NCBI GenBank assembly: GCA_014695295.1
Contig: JACJNY010000025.1
Location: 186,001 to 250,000 of the forward strand
Source: Microcoleus sp. FACHB-61
GTDB lineage: Bacteria; Cyanobacteriota; Cyanobacteriia; Cyanobacteriales; Microcoleaceae
Length of the DNA stretch: 64,000 nucleotides
Direction: 5' to 3'
Both the position numbers and the translations under genes were made by a program. This document shows, in pieces, positions 38,953 to 48,446 of this stretch; positions within the stretch are counted from its first letter, which is position 1, and every line of letters starts with the position of its first letter. The notes under the pieces are model-generated. The model did no database searches. It saw nothing but the letters and a program-made list of their open reading frames with translations, and had not been told where the DNA came from.

Positions 38953-41046
38953 TCAAATACCGAGGGCGTGTTTAGCAGTTTGAATCAAATTCTCAAAAAA
39001 AGGTAGAGATACATCGACTTCTCTAGCATCTTTGCGGCAGTTCCCTAACAAACCGATGTTTTGTCCGGGTGCAACAGCCAAAACTTGCCCTTGAGAGTTG
39101 CGAATTCTCAATTCTTCGATCGAGCCGGCGGGAGACAAACTGCAAGAATAAGTGCGATCGCAGTAATCAAACTCAACTTTTCCGAACATCGGCGGCCTGG
39201 AACTAGCAACACTTGCGGGCAGCCGGACACCAAACAATTCTAACTCAACCGATGTCTTGCCATTAAAACTATTTTCCCGCAATCGGTAAGCAATATCAAC
39301 CCGCCGAGGCAAAGGGAAATATTCCCCCCAACGCCAAGCAATCGCCTTCACACTAGCCGATACTTTTCCATCTTGAGTTGCAGTTAGTTTAACGTGACCT
39401 CCTTTACCTACAATTTTCTGTTCAGTTATGCAAACATTAGGCGTCCAAAATACAGGAGCCTTATTTTCAATCCCGCAAGGTTCCAGAGCATCAATTTGTC
39501 GGTAAAGGTCGAGACTAATCTCAGCCAAATCGGCTCGCACGTCTACTGAAACCAGCGGCTTGAGATGTTCCGGCTGCAAACATTGATTGGCAAAAATTGA
39601 CAGTTGAGTGCGGAATTGTTCGAGATTATCAGCCGGCATCGAAAAACCGCCAGCCGCTTTGTGTCCGCCAAATTTAGTTAATAAATCCGCGCAAAAGTTC
39701 AGCCCGTCAAATACATTAAACTCAGGAATTCCCCTCGCCGAACCCCGGACAATTTTAGCGGGCGGGCACGGGGGCACCGCCCCTACAGCCTCATCCTCAA
39801 AAGTACCGATAAAAACGGGCACGCCGTAGCGTTCCACCAACCGAGAAGCCACAATCCCGATCACCCCGTGGTGCCAACCCGGTTGCACGACAACTAAAAC
39901 TCGTTCTTGCTGCAAGTCGATCGCCCTTTCCTCGCACCAAGCAATGGCTTCCTGCTCAATTTCTTGGCACAACTCCTGCCTGCGCTGATTAATTTGTTCG
40001 CACTGCATCGCGTTTTTAAGAGCCAATTCGCGATCGTCCGTAGTCAGCAACTCTATCACAATTTGAGGGTCAGCCAGCCGCCCCACAGCATTAATCCGGG
40101 GCCCGAGCCTAAAACCAATATCTTCAGGCTTTAACGAATTTTGAGTTTTAGTTTTTGAGTTGAGAATTGAGGGACTTTCCGCACTTCCCGGCTGCACTCC
40201 AGCTACCTGAATCAAAGCCTGAACACCCGCCAATTGCGAGTGAGGCAACAGCCGCAAACCCCGCTTCACCCAGCGGCGGTTAACTCCAGTCAAAGGCGCT
40301 AAATCCGCAATAGTTCCCAAAGTAAATAACTCCAGCAGCGGATTCACCAACCCCCCAACTTTCTGCATATCCTGAGCCAAAGTAATCGCCAAAACATAAG
40401 CAACGCCTACGCCAGCCAAACCGCGATAAGGCGAAGATTCCGCAATTAATTTCGGGTTGAGAATAGCATCGGCCGGCGGCAGTTTTGGCGGCAAATCGTG
40501 GTGGTCTGTAATAATAACTTTGACACCGAGTTCTCGCGCTCTGGCAACCGGGCCGTAGGCTGCAATTCCGTTGTCAACCGTGAGAATGAGAGCGACACCT
40601 TCCGAGTGAAATTCTTCTACAATGCGATCGTTAATCCCATAACCTTCTCGCATCCGGCTGGGAATAGCATAATCCACATTTGCCCCCAGAGCCCTCAGAG
40701 CTCGCAGCAACAAAGCGGTGCTCGTCATCCCGTCAGCATCGTAGTCGCCGCAAATCGCAATTTTTTGCCCTCCCGAAATCGCCTCCCGCAACAACTTGAC
40801 ACTCGCAGCCAAATCGGGAAACTCATCCATTGGCGCGGGCAAAACCAGAGATTCCGGTTCGATAAACCCTTGCACTTCTTTAACCGAATCGATGCCCCGG
40901 TTAATCAGTACCTGTGCCAGCAAGGGCGACAAACCGATTTCTGCGGCAAACTGTTCGGCTTGCTGTGTTTGAGGGGAATAAATTTGCCACCGTTGGTTTG
41001 GCAATCGGTGAAAATGCGGAGGCACAGATGTCGGTTGCTCTTGCAC
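38953..41046 (-). CDS. recJ: Single-stranded-DNA-specific exonuclease RecJ
   Basis: The 697-residue enzyme degrades ssDNA 5'-3' in repair and recombination. DHH-family motifs are in order: ICGDYDADGMTST (D101, D103), TVDNG (D158), IITDHHD (D181-H182-H183) with a later DHHA1 domain (KFGGHKAAGGFS). The N-terminal part is intact and the C-terminal OB-like domain ends near residue 690. An in-frame palindromic-element arm (39759-39790) adds residues EAVGAVPPCPPAK within the linker at about 419-430. The gene is otherwise uninterrupted. Confidence 0.97.
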   Translation of the reverse strand: MQEQPTSVPPHFHRLPNQRWQIYSPQTQQAEQFAAEIGLSPLLAQVLINRGIDSVKEVQGFIEPESLVLPAPMDEFPDLAASVKLLREAISGGQKIAICGDYDADGMTSTALLLRALRALGANVDYAIPSRMREGYGINDRIVEEFHSEGVALILTVDNGIAAYGPVARARELGVKVIITDHHDLPPKLPPADAILNPKLIAESSPYRGLAGVGVAYVLAITLAQDMQKVGGLVNPLLELFTLGTIADLAPLTGVNRRWVKRGLRLLPHSQLAGVQALIQVAGVQPGSAESPSILNSKTKTQNSLKPEDIGFRLGPRINAVGRLADPQIVIELLTTDDRELALKNAMQCEQINQRRQELCQEIEQEAIAWCEERAIDLQQERVLVVVQPGWHHGVIGIVASRLVERYGVPVFIGTFEDEAVGAVPPCPPAKIVRGSARGIPEFNVFDGLNFCADLLTKFGGHKAAGGFSMPADNLEQFRTQLSIFANQCLQPEHLKPLVSVDVRADLAEISLDLYRQIDALEPCGIENKAPVFWTPNVCITEQKIVGKGGHVKLTATQDGKVSASVKAIAWRWGEYFPLPRRVDIAYRLRENSFNGKTSVELELFGVRLPASVASSRPPMFGKVEFDYCDRTYSCSLSPAGSIEELRIRNSQGQVLAVAPGQNIGLLGNCRKDAREVDVSLPFFENLIQTAKHALGI
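39759..39790 (-). repeat. Palindromic-element arm inserted in recJ
   Basis: About 30 bases are nearly identical to the right arm of the hairpin element at 9519-9588 (GGGCGGGCACGGGGGCACCG then CCCCTACAG). In recJ it is read as EAVGAVPPCPPAK. Confidence 0.85.
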
Positions 41047-41410
41047 GGAAGCTGAGGTTTAAATATACATAGTTAATCTTACCGAATTAAGTCACTGCGT
41101 CAATCAATTGTAGATTTTAGATTTTAGATTGAGCCTAAAGATGAGTTTTTTGGGTAAAATCCAAAGGTTGTTTGTAGGAAAGCTTTTTTCGGAAGCTGTC
41201 ACCGCACCCAAATAGGGATATAAGCCCTGACAACAGTCGTGGAGACCATAAAAATTTTAGACCAAAGTTGAAACCCCGCAGATTTATCTGTGGAGTCAAT
41301 CTAAAATCTCGAATCTCCAATCGGCTGGCGGGAGCCGAAGAACTAAGTCTAGCAGGCATTTGCGCTGCCCGCCCTAGGGCGCAGACTACTAATTTAATGA
41401 GGAGACTTGC
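41047..41410. other. Intergenic between recJ and the bestrophin gene, with ATTTTAG repeats
   Basis: Two ATTTTAG units lie near 41111-41130. A minus-strand ORF at 41135-41359 has no recognisable family, and the region mainly carries repeat sequence. The bestrophin start at 41411 has GAGGAG just upstream. Confidence 0.5.
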
Positions 41411-42316
41411 ATGAGTGGCGATCGACCGCCTTGGTTTAAAATTGCATTACAGGTTCGGGGGTCTGTCATTCCCTCAATTCTGCCCCGCGTTTTGCTGTGC
41501 GGCGGCTTTGGAGTTTTTATTTCCCTGCTGCACTTTTTTAAGTTGCCGGTGTCCATGCCCATTTTGTCGAGTATTGTACCGAGTATTGTCCTGGGTTTAC
41601 TGTTAGTTTTTCGGACAAATACAGCCTACGAACGATTCTGGGAAGGTCGAAAATTTTGGGGAACTTTAATCAACAACGTCCGCAATTTGGCGCGCCAAAT
41701 CTGGGTAGCAATTGAGGAAAAAGACCCGCAGGATATCGCAATCAAAAAGTCAGTCCTGCGCCTGTTACCTGCCTTTGCAGTGGCGCTGAAATTGCACTTG
41801 CGGCAAGAAGCAGTAAATCCAGAACTGGAGCCGTTAATGTCCCCAGCGCAGTACCACAAGCTCAAATCCATGAACAATCCGCCCCTAGAAATTGCCTTTT
41901 GGATTGAGGATTATATGCACGAGCAGTACGAGCGCAATTGCCTCGATGTCTATCAGTTAACTGCTATGAATGAGTTGCTAAACTCTATGATTGATGTCTT
42001 AGGCGGCTGCGAGCGGATTTTGAAGACGCCTATCCCTTTGGCTTATGCGATTCACCTGAAACAACTCTTGTTGCTTTACTGTTTGGCATTGCCCTTTCAA
42101 ATGGTGAACGATTTGGGTTGGGGAACAGGCCCAGTTGTGGCTTTAATTAGTTTTACTTTGTTCGGGATCGAAGAAATCGGCATTGAAATAGAAAATCCCT
42201 TCGGACACGATGCCAATGATTTGCCTTTGACCAATATTTGTGCTGCCATGCAGCGCAATATCGACGATTTAATTTCTTTATCTCCTAGCGTTCACGAACA
42301 GGTGAAAGATAAGTAA
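41411..42316 (+). CDS. Bestrophin-family anion channel (UPF0187)
   Basis: In this 301-residue protein about four hydrophobic segments are visible (for example SILSSIVPSIVLGLLLVF and LLLLYCLALPFQMV). The family signatures RTNTAYERFWEGRKFWG and GIEEIGIEIENPFGHDANDLP are present. Thylakoid and plastid bestrophins pass chloride or bicarbonate and help balance the proton-motive force or carbon supply. The charged N-terminal start MSGDRPPWFKIALQVRGS fits relatives. It is monocistronic. Confidence 0.93.
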   Translation: MSGDRPPWFKIALQVRGSVIPSILPRVLLCGGFGVFISLLHFFKLPVSMPILSSIVPSIVLGLLLVFRTNTAYERFWEGRKFWGTLINNVRNLARQIWVAIEEKDPQDIAIKKSVLRLLPAFAVALKLHLRQEAVNPELEPLMSPAQYHKLKSMNNPPLEIAFWIEDYMHEQYERNCLDVYQLTAMNELLNSMIDVLGGCERILKTPIPLAYAIHLKQLLLLYCLALPFQMVNDLGWGTGPVVALISFTLFGIEEIGIEIENPFGHDANDLPLTNICAAMQRNIDDLISLSPSVHEQVKDK

Positions 42317-42333
42317 AGTCATACCATTTTAGA

Positions 42334-42537
42334 TTTTAGATTTTAGATTTTAGATGGGTATCGAGAATCTAAAATGGTATAACCTACTGGTTAATTTTTA
42401 ACAATAAACCGCATTAACCCAGCCCATACTAACAATTTTAGATTTTAGATTTTAGAGTTGTATCGAAAATCTAAAATCGTATAACCTACTGGTTAATTTC
42501 TAACAATCAACCGCATTAACCCAGCCAATACTAACAA
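42334..42537. repeat. Tandem 102-bp duplication covering the 3' end of lnt
   Basis: Two direct units of about 102 bp (42334-42435 and 42436-42537) share ATAACCTACTGGTTAATTT and the neighbouring sequence. The second unit contains the last 15 codons of lnt; the first is a downstream non-coding copy. Each unit starts with ATTTTAG heptamers. Confidence 0.85.
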
Positions 42538-44202
42538 TACAGGCGTCAGCCAATCTCCCCACCGCACGTACAAAGTCCGAGTTTGCCGCCGATAAATAGT
42601 AGCATCTCGGACTTCATAGGTATTAATTCCAGACTTCCAAACCGTCTCGCCGCGAGGATTTACAAAAGCAGAGTAACCCGTATTAGTTGCTATAACTGCC
42701 CATCTATCAGTTTCAATTGCCCGCATCACATCTAAAGCGTGATGTTGATCCAACATTGGCGGTTTGTAATGGGCATTGTTGGAAGCGGTGATCATAAATT
42801 CGCCTCCCTTCGCCGCCTGATATCGGAAATTTTCAGCAAAGGCTGAATCGTAACAAATTCCGACAATGGCGCGGCCAAACGGCGTATCAAACAATTGTTT
42901 AGAATTGCCTGGTACTAAATGAGCATCTAAGGGGGAAAGGCGATTAATAATCCCGCCTAAGATTTCGTAAAAAGGGATATATTCGCCTAAAGGCACTAGC
43001 TTTAGTTTATCGTAGCGGCCGACAATTTCTCCAGTACGATCGATCGCCAATAAGCTGTTAGTGATACTATCATCTTGCTGTCCGAATCCTCCAACCCAAG
43101 CCACAACACCGCGTTCGATAATAGCTTGGTAAAACGAAAGAGTAGAACGCTGATACTCGTTTGTCCAGATAAAAGGCAAAGCTGTCTCTGGAATTAACAC
43201 AGCATCGACTTTCCTGTCTGCTAACTGTTTGTATCCAGTGGTGTAACCTTCCAAAGCGCGCCCCCAACCCCCTGAATCAAACTTAATCTCGTTAGGAATA
43301 TTGCCTTGAATAATGCCAATTTTTAAAGCAGTTGCAGCTTCTTGATTCAAAGGGCGGTTGTATAAGCTCCATCCTGCAATATGCAAAAGTAAACACAAAC
43401 TCGCAGGCAAAATATAAGCAATCCAATTCTTCCTTCTTCCTTCTTCCTTCTTCCTTCTTCCTTCAATAAAAGCTTCGGCGATTAAGCCATTTACTGCTAC
43501 AATAGCGGCTGTTACTGCGCTGGGCCCGGAGAGTTGACCGAGGTGCAATATTGCTAAATTGTGCGGGCTTTGGGTATATGATAGGGATGTCCACCACAGC
43601 GAACCTGTACTCCAAATACTTTCTAAGGCACACCACAAAGCTGTGCCAATTAAAACGCGAGTTAATGCTGAAAATTGAGCTTTACCCCCCCCAGCCCCCC
43701 CTTGTAAAGGGGGGGAGTTAAGAATAAAAATAGGATTTTTGCCTGGTAAAGTTAGGGAGTTGAGAATTACAAATAGCCACGCCCAAACGGCTACTAATGC
43801 GGCTCCCCAGAGGGTGATGAAGGCCCAGCAAAAAAGTGCGATCGCCAAACTCGGCCACCAAGGAACTCCCAACCAAGTCATCGGGTGAATTCCCATAATC
43901 CAAGATAAAGCTAATCCGTGATAGCCAATTCCCCAGAGTGAAGGAACAAGGAAAAATGAAGCAGGAAGAAGGAATAATTTTTGTTGTTTTACTTCTTGCT
44001 TTGGCTTTTCATAACTAACAACCAAAATCCAGAGAGGAACTAGGGCTACCCAAGCCAATAGCCAAGCATTTACTGGTGCGGTTGTCAATGCCATCAAAAT
44101 GCCGCTCAAAAATGCGATCGCCCAGGCTAATGTTTTTGATTTATGAACCGCGAGTTTTTCAAATTTGTGCCTGTTAAATATCGCCACTTTGATGATTGCC
44201 AA
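42493..44202 (-). CDS. lnt: Apolipoprotein N-acyltransferase
   Basis: The 569-residue inner-membrane enzyme adds the third acyl chain to lipoproteins. N-terminal membrane helices span about residues 25-280. The nitrilase domain has its triad: E339 (LIPETALPF), a Lys near 399 (RYDKLKLVPLGEY) and C450 (VGICYDSAF). Two repeat-derived peptides sit in loops: SPPLQGGAGGGK (about 163-174, GC-rich element) and [12 protein letters not shown] (about 248-259, an in-frame TTCCTTC heptamer repeat). The gene stays open through both. It is downstream of psbA on the same strand but separated by a terminator. Confidence 0.95.
   Translation of the reverse strand: MAIIKVAIFNRHKFEKLAVHKSKTLAWAIAFLSGILMALTTAPVNAWLLAWVALVPLWILVVSYEKPKQEVKQQKLFLLPASFFLVPSLWGIGYHGLALSWIMGIHPMTWLGVPWWPSLAIALFCWAFITLWGAALVAVWAWLFVILNSLTLPGKNPIFILNSPPLQGGAGGGKAQFSALTRVLIGTALWCALESIWSTGSLWWTSLSYTQSPHNLAILHLGQLSGPSAVTAAIVAVNGLIAEAFIEGRRKKEEGRRKNWIAYILPASLCLLLHIAGWSLYNRPLNQEAATALKIGIIQGNIPNEIKFDSGGWGRALEGYTTGYKQLADRKVDAVLIPETALPFIWTNEYQRSTLSFYQAIIERGVVAWVGGFGQQDDSITNSLLAIDRTGEIVGRYDKLKLVPLGEYIPFYEILGGIINRLSPLDAHLVPGNSKQLFDTPFGRAIVGICYDSAFAENFRYQAAKGGEFMITASNNAHYKPPMLDQHHALDVMRAIETDRWAVIATNTGYSAFVNPRGETVWKSGINTYEVRDATIYRRQTRTLYVRWGDWLTPVLLVLAGLMRLIVRN
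43424..43466 (-). repeat. TTCCTTC heptamer repeat read in frame inside lnt
   Basis: Five to six TTCCTTC units are read on the minus strand as [12 protein letters not shown] between membrane helices. Confidence 0.85.
43684..43720 (-). repeat. GC-rich palindromic element inside lnt
   Basis: CCCCCCCAGCCCCCCC and its inverse GGGGGGGAGTT flank TTGTAAA; on the coding strand it reads NSPPLQGGAGGGK. It is the same family as the aroE element. Confidence 0.85.
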
Positions 44203-44329
44203 AAATAATAATTCCTAATTAATATATCAGATTAATCAGGAAGAAGGGAGTTTGGCAATGAGCACTGTACGGGATTTAACGGATTTAACGGATTTAACAG
44301 AAGGAAATCTCTCAAATTCTACTTGCCCA

Positions 44330-44367
44330 AACAAAAAGCGCCCCTATTTCTAGGAGCGCTTTTTGTT
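44330..44367 (-). terminator. Terminator between psbA and lnt
   Basis: On the minus strand AACAAAAAGCGCTCC...GGGGCGCTTTTTGTT forms a stem with a TTTTT run, 17 bases after the psbA stop. Confidence 0.85.
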
Positions 44368-44383
44368 AAATCAAAAGCTAAAT

Positions 44384-45466
44384 TTAGCCGTTGATGGAAG
44401 GAGCAACCATTGCTACTGGGGTGACTTCACCGGCGGCCAAGTCGAGGGGGAAGTTGTGAGCGTTGCGCTCGTGCATTACTTCCATACCCAGGTTAGCGCG
44501 GTTGATGACATCAGCCCAAGTGTTGATGACGCGACCTTGCGAGTCGATAATCGATTGGTTGAAGTTGAAACCGTTGAGGTTAAACGCCATCGTGGAAATA
44601 CCCAAAGCGGTAAACCAGATGCCGACAACTGGCCATGCACCTAACAAGAAGTGCAAAGAACGGCTGTTGTTAAAGCTCGCGTATTGGAAGATTAACCGAC
44701 CGAAGTAGCCGTGGGCTGCCACGATGTTGTAGGTTTCTTCTTCTTGACCGAATTTGTAACCGTAGTTCAAAGATTCTGTTTCGGTTGTTTCACGAACCAA
44801 GGAAGAGGTAACTAAAGAACCGTGCATTGCAGAGAACAAAGAACCGCCGAAGACACCCGCAACTCCCAACATATGGAAGGGGTGCATCAGGATGTTGTGC
44901 TCAGCTTGGAACACGATCATGAAGTTGAATTGACCGGAGATACCCAACGGCATACCGTCAGAGAAAGAACCTTGTCCGATCGGGTAGATCAAGAATACGG
45001 CGGTTGCTGCTGCAACTGGTGCAGAGTAAGCGACGCAGATCCAAGGACGCATACCTAAGCGGTAAGACAATTCCCATTCACGACCCATGTAGCAGAAAAC
45101 GCCAATGAGGAAGTGAAAAACTACCAATTGGTAGGGGCCGCCGTTGTACAACCACTCATCAAGGGAAGCAGCTTCCCAGATGGGATAGAAGTGAAGACCG
45201 ATCGCGTTTGATGAAGGAACAACAGCACCTGTGATGATGTTGTTACCGTACATCAAGGAACCAGCTACTGGTTCGCGGATGCCGTCGATGTCCACAGGAG
45301 GAGCAGCGATGAAGGCGATGATGTAGCAAACGGTGGCGCTCAGCAAGGTGGGAATCATCAAGACGCCGAACCAACCCACATAAATGCGGTTATCGGTGCT
45401 AGTTACCCAGTTGCAAAACTGCTCCCAAACGTTGCCGCTTTCGCGACGCTGTACGGTTGTTGTCAT
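44384..45466 (-). CDS. psbA: Photosystem II D1 protein, high-light (D1:2, Glu130) form
   Basis: The 360-residue PSII reaction-centre subunit binds the primary donor, pheophytin, QB and the Mn cluster. Motifs: VCYMGRE... with Glu at position 130 ([11 protein letters not shown]), which marks the high-light isoform; [25 protein letters not shown]; and Mn ligands in [18 protein letters not shown]. The last 16 residues ([16 protein letters not shown]) are removed after Ala344 by CtpA. Residue 130 counting is direct. An HLR1-like element lies about 118-135 bases upstream. Other psbA copies are expected elsewhere in the genome. Confidence 0.99.
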   Translation of the reverse strand: MTTTVQRRESGNVWEQFCNWVTSTDNRIYVGWFGVLMIPTLLSATVCYIIAFIAAPPVDIDGIREPVAGSLMYGNNIITGAVVPSSNAIGLHFYPIWEAASLDEWLYNGGPYQLVVFHFLIGVFCYMGREWELSYRLGMRPWICVAYSAPVAAATAVFLIYPIGQGSFSDGMPLGISGQFNFMIVFQAEHNILMHPFHMLGVAGVFGGSLFSAMHGSLVTSSLVRETTETESLNYGYKFGQEEETYNIVAAHGYFGRLIFQYASFNNSRSLHFLLGAWPVVGIWFTALGISTMAFNLNGFNFNQSIIDSQGRVINTWADVINRANLGMEVMHERNAHNFPLDLAAGEVTPVAMVAPSING

Positions 45467-45583
45467 TTGGTTTATGATTGCTTAATTGAATTTTCAAGGT
45501 TCGTTGTGGGAATGCCCCACGCTTATATTAGTAACACCATTCACTCTAGTTTGCCAAGGGATTACTGCTGACAATTTAAATAT

Positions 45584-45601
45584 TTTACAAACTTTTACAA
45601 A
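45584..45601 (-). promoter_or_regulatory. HLR1-like RpaB site upstream of psbA
   Basis: TTTACAAACTTTTACAAA on the plus strand fits the HLR1 consensus ((G/T)TTACA(T/A)(T/A)-N2-(G/T)TTACA(T/A)(T/A)) exactly in both half-sites; an extra half-site lies at 45632-45639. A possible -35 (TTGGCA at 45552-45557) lies between it and the gene. RpaB binding at HLR1 regulates high-light genes. Confidence 0.75.
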
Positions 45602-46015
45602 TACTTGATTATTAGTAAATATTTGTAGTTTTTTACAAAGTAAAATTACACACCAAATCGGTTAAATACAGCGGCCAGAAGAACTGAATCTATTGTCGGT
45701 AGCTTGGTTCAGCAGTTCGAGCCAATTATTTTTGTTCAGGTCGATTCTCTTTCTATTTAAATATCTGTTAATTAGGTCGTGAAGAGATGATTTTTAATAT
45801 TTATTTACATATCATCGGTGGATTCTGCCAGGGGAAATTTTTATCGGGAGAATACTGAAAACCTGGTTTCTAGTGCGATCGCGCTGCATTCTCAATAATC
45901 TTCAATCCACCGGGTTTATTGACGAAAAAAGAAACCCGGTTTCTGAGGCGCTTGGCAATAGAAATCAACCGGGTTTCTGAGGATGAGTCCGTAATTTGTG
46001 CGTAAAAATTAGGCT
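45602..46015. other. Intergenic with repeated AGAAACCCGGTTTCT motifs
   Basis: Copies of the palindrome AGAAACCCGGTTTCT or half-copies appear at 45930-45944, about 45908-45917 and 45966-45978. No gene was seen. The downstream HIT gene stop is at 46016. Confidence 0.5.
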
Positions 46016-46363
46016 TTAGCCTGGGGGCCACTTCATCTGCCGTCCGCCGAGAATGTGAAGGTGGAGGTGATCTACAGTTTGCCCGCCGTCGCTGCCGCTA
46101 TTAATGACGACGCGATAGCCATTGCTAAGTCCGAGTTGTTCTGCTACTCGTTTGACAGTCAGCAGCAAGTGTCCCATGAGAGCATGATCTCCCGACTCGG
46201 CATCGGCTAATTTGGCAATAGGCTGTTTGGGAATGACGAGGATGTGGACGGGTGCTTGCGGATGGATATCTCTAAACGCAAGGGCCAAGTCGTCCTCATA
46301 AACGATGTCTGCTGGAATCTCTTTGCGGATGATTTTGCTGAAAAGCGTTTCTTGAGTTGTCAT
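46016..46363 (-). CDS. HIT family protein (histidine triad nucleotide hydrolase)
   Basis: The protein is about 115 residues from the ATG at 46363 ([20 protein letters not shown]). The HIT motif HLHLHIL is present near the C terminus, with [15 protein letters not shown] before it, matching HINT-type enzymes that hydrolyse AMP-linked substrates. The longer ORF to 46555 adds a leucine/proline/serine-rich tail that is simply the translation of a heptamer repeat, so it is rejected. Confidence 0.92.
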   Translation of the reverse strand: MTTQETLFSKIIRKEIPADIVYEDDLALAFRDIHPQAPVHILVIPKQPIAKLADAESGDHALMGHLLLTVKRVAEQLGLSNGYRVVINSGSDGGQTVDHLHLHILGGRQMKWPPG

Positions 46364-46372
46364 GGGTGTTAA

Positions 46373-46510
46373 CGAAGGAAGAAGGAAGAAGGAAGAAGGA
46401 AGAGGGAAGAAGGCGGAAGAGGGAAGAGGGAAGAGGGAAGGCCCAAGTGGGAAGGGAGAAGGGGAAGAGGGAAGAGGGAAGACCCAGCAGGAGAGAAGGA
46501 AGAGGAGAAA
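46373..46510. repeat. GAAGGAA/GAAGAGG-type heptamer repeat
   Basis: About 17 imperfect purine-rich heptamers (GGAAGAA, GGAAGAG, GGGAAGA) lie upstream of the HIT gene and upstream of yifB on the other strand. This is the same family as at 59690-59843. Confidence 0.85.
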
Positions 46511-46616
46511 AAGAAGAGGCAAGGAAAAGTTTTTCTTGCCTCTTCCGATATTCATTAGTCATTGTTAATCATAATAGATGATGAATCAAGGACAGGCAAA
46601 TTAAGGATAAAGAAAA

Positions 46617-48146
46617 ATGCTTGCTAGGGTTTGGAGTGCATCGATCGTTGGAATTGACGCGGTAAAGGTTGGTGTTGAGGCTGATGTGTCGGGGGGACTG
46701 CCGAAAATTGTGGTTGTGGGGTTGCCAGATTCTGCGGTGCAAGAAGCTAAAGAAAGGGTTAAGGCTACGCTGAAAAATTCGGGATATGCTTTTCCGATGC
46801 GGAGTATTGTGATTAATTTGACTCCGGCGGATTTGCGGAAGGAAGGGCCGAGTTTTGATTTGCCGATCGCCATTGGGATTTTGGCAGCATCGGAACAAGT
46901 CAGCGGTCAACTTTTGGGAGATTATTTGTTTTTAGGGGAACTTTCTTTAGATGGGAGTTTGCGCCCTGTGGCTGGGGTTCTGCCGATCGCCGCTGCTGCT
47001 CAAAAAATGGGTATTTCGGGGTTAGTTGTACCGGCTGGTAACGCGCAGGAAGCGGCTTTGGTGCACGGAATATCTGTTTATGGTTTTGAGAATATTTTTG
47101 CAGTTACTGATTTTTTGAACAATCCTGAAGTTTATTCGCCTGTAGAAGTAAACGGTCGAGAAGAGTTAGCAAAAACGCGGTTTCCGGGTTTAGATTTAAA
47201 GGATGTAAAGGGGCAAATTCACGCGCGGCGGGCTTTGGAAATTGCGGCGGCGGGGGGACACAATTTAATTTTTGTGGGGCCGCCAGGGAGCGGTAAGACT
47301 ATGTTGGCGAGGCGTTTGCCGGGTATTTTGCCGCCGCTGACTTTTGAGGAAGCTTTGGATGTGACTCAAATTCATTCGGTGGCTGGGTTATTGAAGGATA
47401 AGGGAATGCTGGTGAGCGATCGGCCTTTTCGCAGTCCTCACCATTCGGCATCGGGGCCTTCTTTGGTAGGTGGCGGCAGTTTTCCGCGTCCGGGTGAAAT
47501 TTCTTTAGCACATCGCGGCATACTTTTTCTGGATGAATTAACTGAGTTTAAAAGAGATGTTTTGGAGTTTTTGCGACAACCGCTGGAAGATGGTTATGTG
47601 ACCATTTCTCGAACTAGACAATCGGTGATGTTTCCGGCGCAATTCACTTTAGTTGCGAGTACGAATCCTTGCGCTTGCGGTTATTACGGCGATTCGATTC
47701 AACCCTGTACTTGTTCGCCGCAAAAGAGGGAGCAATATTGGGCAAAACTTTCGGGGCCTTTGATGGATCGGATCGATTTACAAGTGGCGGTTAATCGTTT
47801 GAAACCCGAGGAAATTACGCGACAGCCGACGGGGGAGGAGTCGGAACCGGTGCGGCTGAGGGTGCAGCGGGCGCGAGAACTCGCAACTCGCCGTTTTCAG
47901 TCGGAATCTAGTTTGCGCTGTAATGCGGAGATGCAAAGCAGTCACATTAACAAATGGTGTCAGTTGGATGATGCTTCTCGGAATTTATTGGAGATGGCGA
48001 TTCGGAAATTGGGGCTGTCGGCGAGGGCTAGCGATCGCATTTTGAAGGTTGCTAGAACTATTGCTGATTTGTCGGGGGATGAAAGCTTGAAAACGAATCA
48101 TGTGGGGGAGGCGGTGCAGTATCGGACGATCGATCGGATGCAGTAA
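46617..48146 (+). CDS. yifB: YifB/ComM family Mg-chelatase-like AAA ATPase
   Basis: The 509-residue protein has an N-terminal Lon-S5-like domain (VGIDAVKVGVEADVSGGLP and following), then AAA core: Walker A GPPGSGKTML and Walker B GILFLDEL, with sensor sequences and a C-terminal Mg-chelatase-like helical domain. ComM drives branch migration during natural transformation, so this may aid recombination of incoming DNA; that role is family-level inference. It starts at ATG 46617. Confidence 0.95.
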   Translation: MLARVWSASIVGIDAVKVGVEADVSGGLPKIVVVGLPDSAVQEAKERVKATLKNSGYAFPMRSIVINLTPADLRKEGPSFDLPIAIGILAASEQVSGQLLGDYLFLGELSLDGSLRPVAGVLPIAAAAQKMGISGLVVPAGNAQEAALVHGISVYGFENIFAVTDFLNNPEVYSPVEVNGREELAKTRFPGLDLKDVKGQIHARRALEIAAAGGHNLIFVGPPGSGKTMLARRLPGILPPLTFEEALDVTQIHSVAGLLKDKGMLVSDRPFRSPHHSASGPSLVGGGSFPRPGEISLAHRGILFLDELTEFKRDVLEFLRQPLEDGYVTISRTRQSVMFPAQFTLVASTNPCACGYYGDSIQPCTCSPQKREQYWAKLSGPLMDRIDLQVAVNRLKPEEITRQPTGEESEPVRLRVQRARELATRRFQSESSLRCNAEMQSSHINKWCQLDDASRNLLEMAIRKLGLSARASDRILKVARTIADLSGDESLKTNHVGEAVQYRTIDRMQ

Positions 48147-48166
48147 GGCGGATGTGCGATCGTTTT

Positions 48167-48388
48167 TCAAGTCGTAAGTTGATATATTGCAGGTGGGTAT
48201 TTTGGTTCGGGAATGGGTTTTCCCGCAGCTTTTGCAGCTTCCAGCCATGCTGTTTTAGCAATCTGTACTTCCTGCAAAGCTGATTCTGGGGTTTCGCCAA
48301 AAGCGGAACAGTATTTTAAATCAGGAATATCGGCAATATAGCCTTCATCTTGGTTTCTGTAAAAAATATTGATGTGATAGTCTTTCAT
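48167..48388 (-). CDS. HicB-like antitoxin domain protein (orphan)
   Basis: The 73-residue protein has the HicB fold pattern (DYHINIFYRNQDEGYIADIPDL, FGETPESALQEVQIAKTAWL). No HicA toxin is adjacent; the neighbours are yifB and a DNA methyltransferase. It could be an orphan antitoxin or a regulator. A separate complete hicBA pair is at 55765-56245. Confidence 0.85.
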   Translation of the reverse strand: MKDYHINIFYRNQDEGYIADIPDLKYCSAFGETPESALQEVQIAKTAWLEAAKAAGKPIPEPKYPPAIYQLTT

Positions 48389-48446
48389 GGTTCATCTCGT
48401 TCAGTACAGTACAATACAATAGATAGGATTCCGTAAAAAATATAAA

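Noticed and set aside
46364-46555. N-terminal extension of the HIT ORF
   Set aside because: It is the translation of a heptamer repeat (Leu/Pro/Ser pattern) and the family start is the ATG at 46363.
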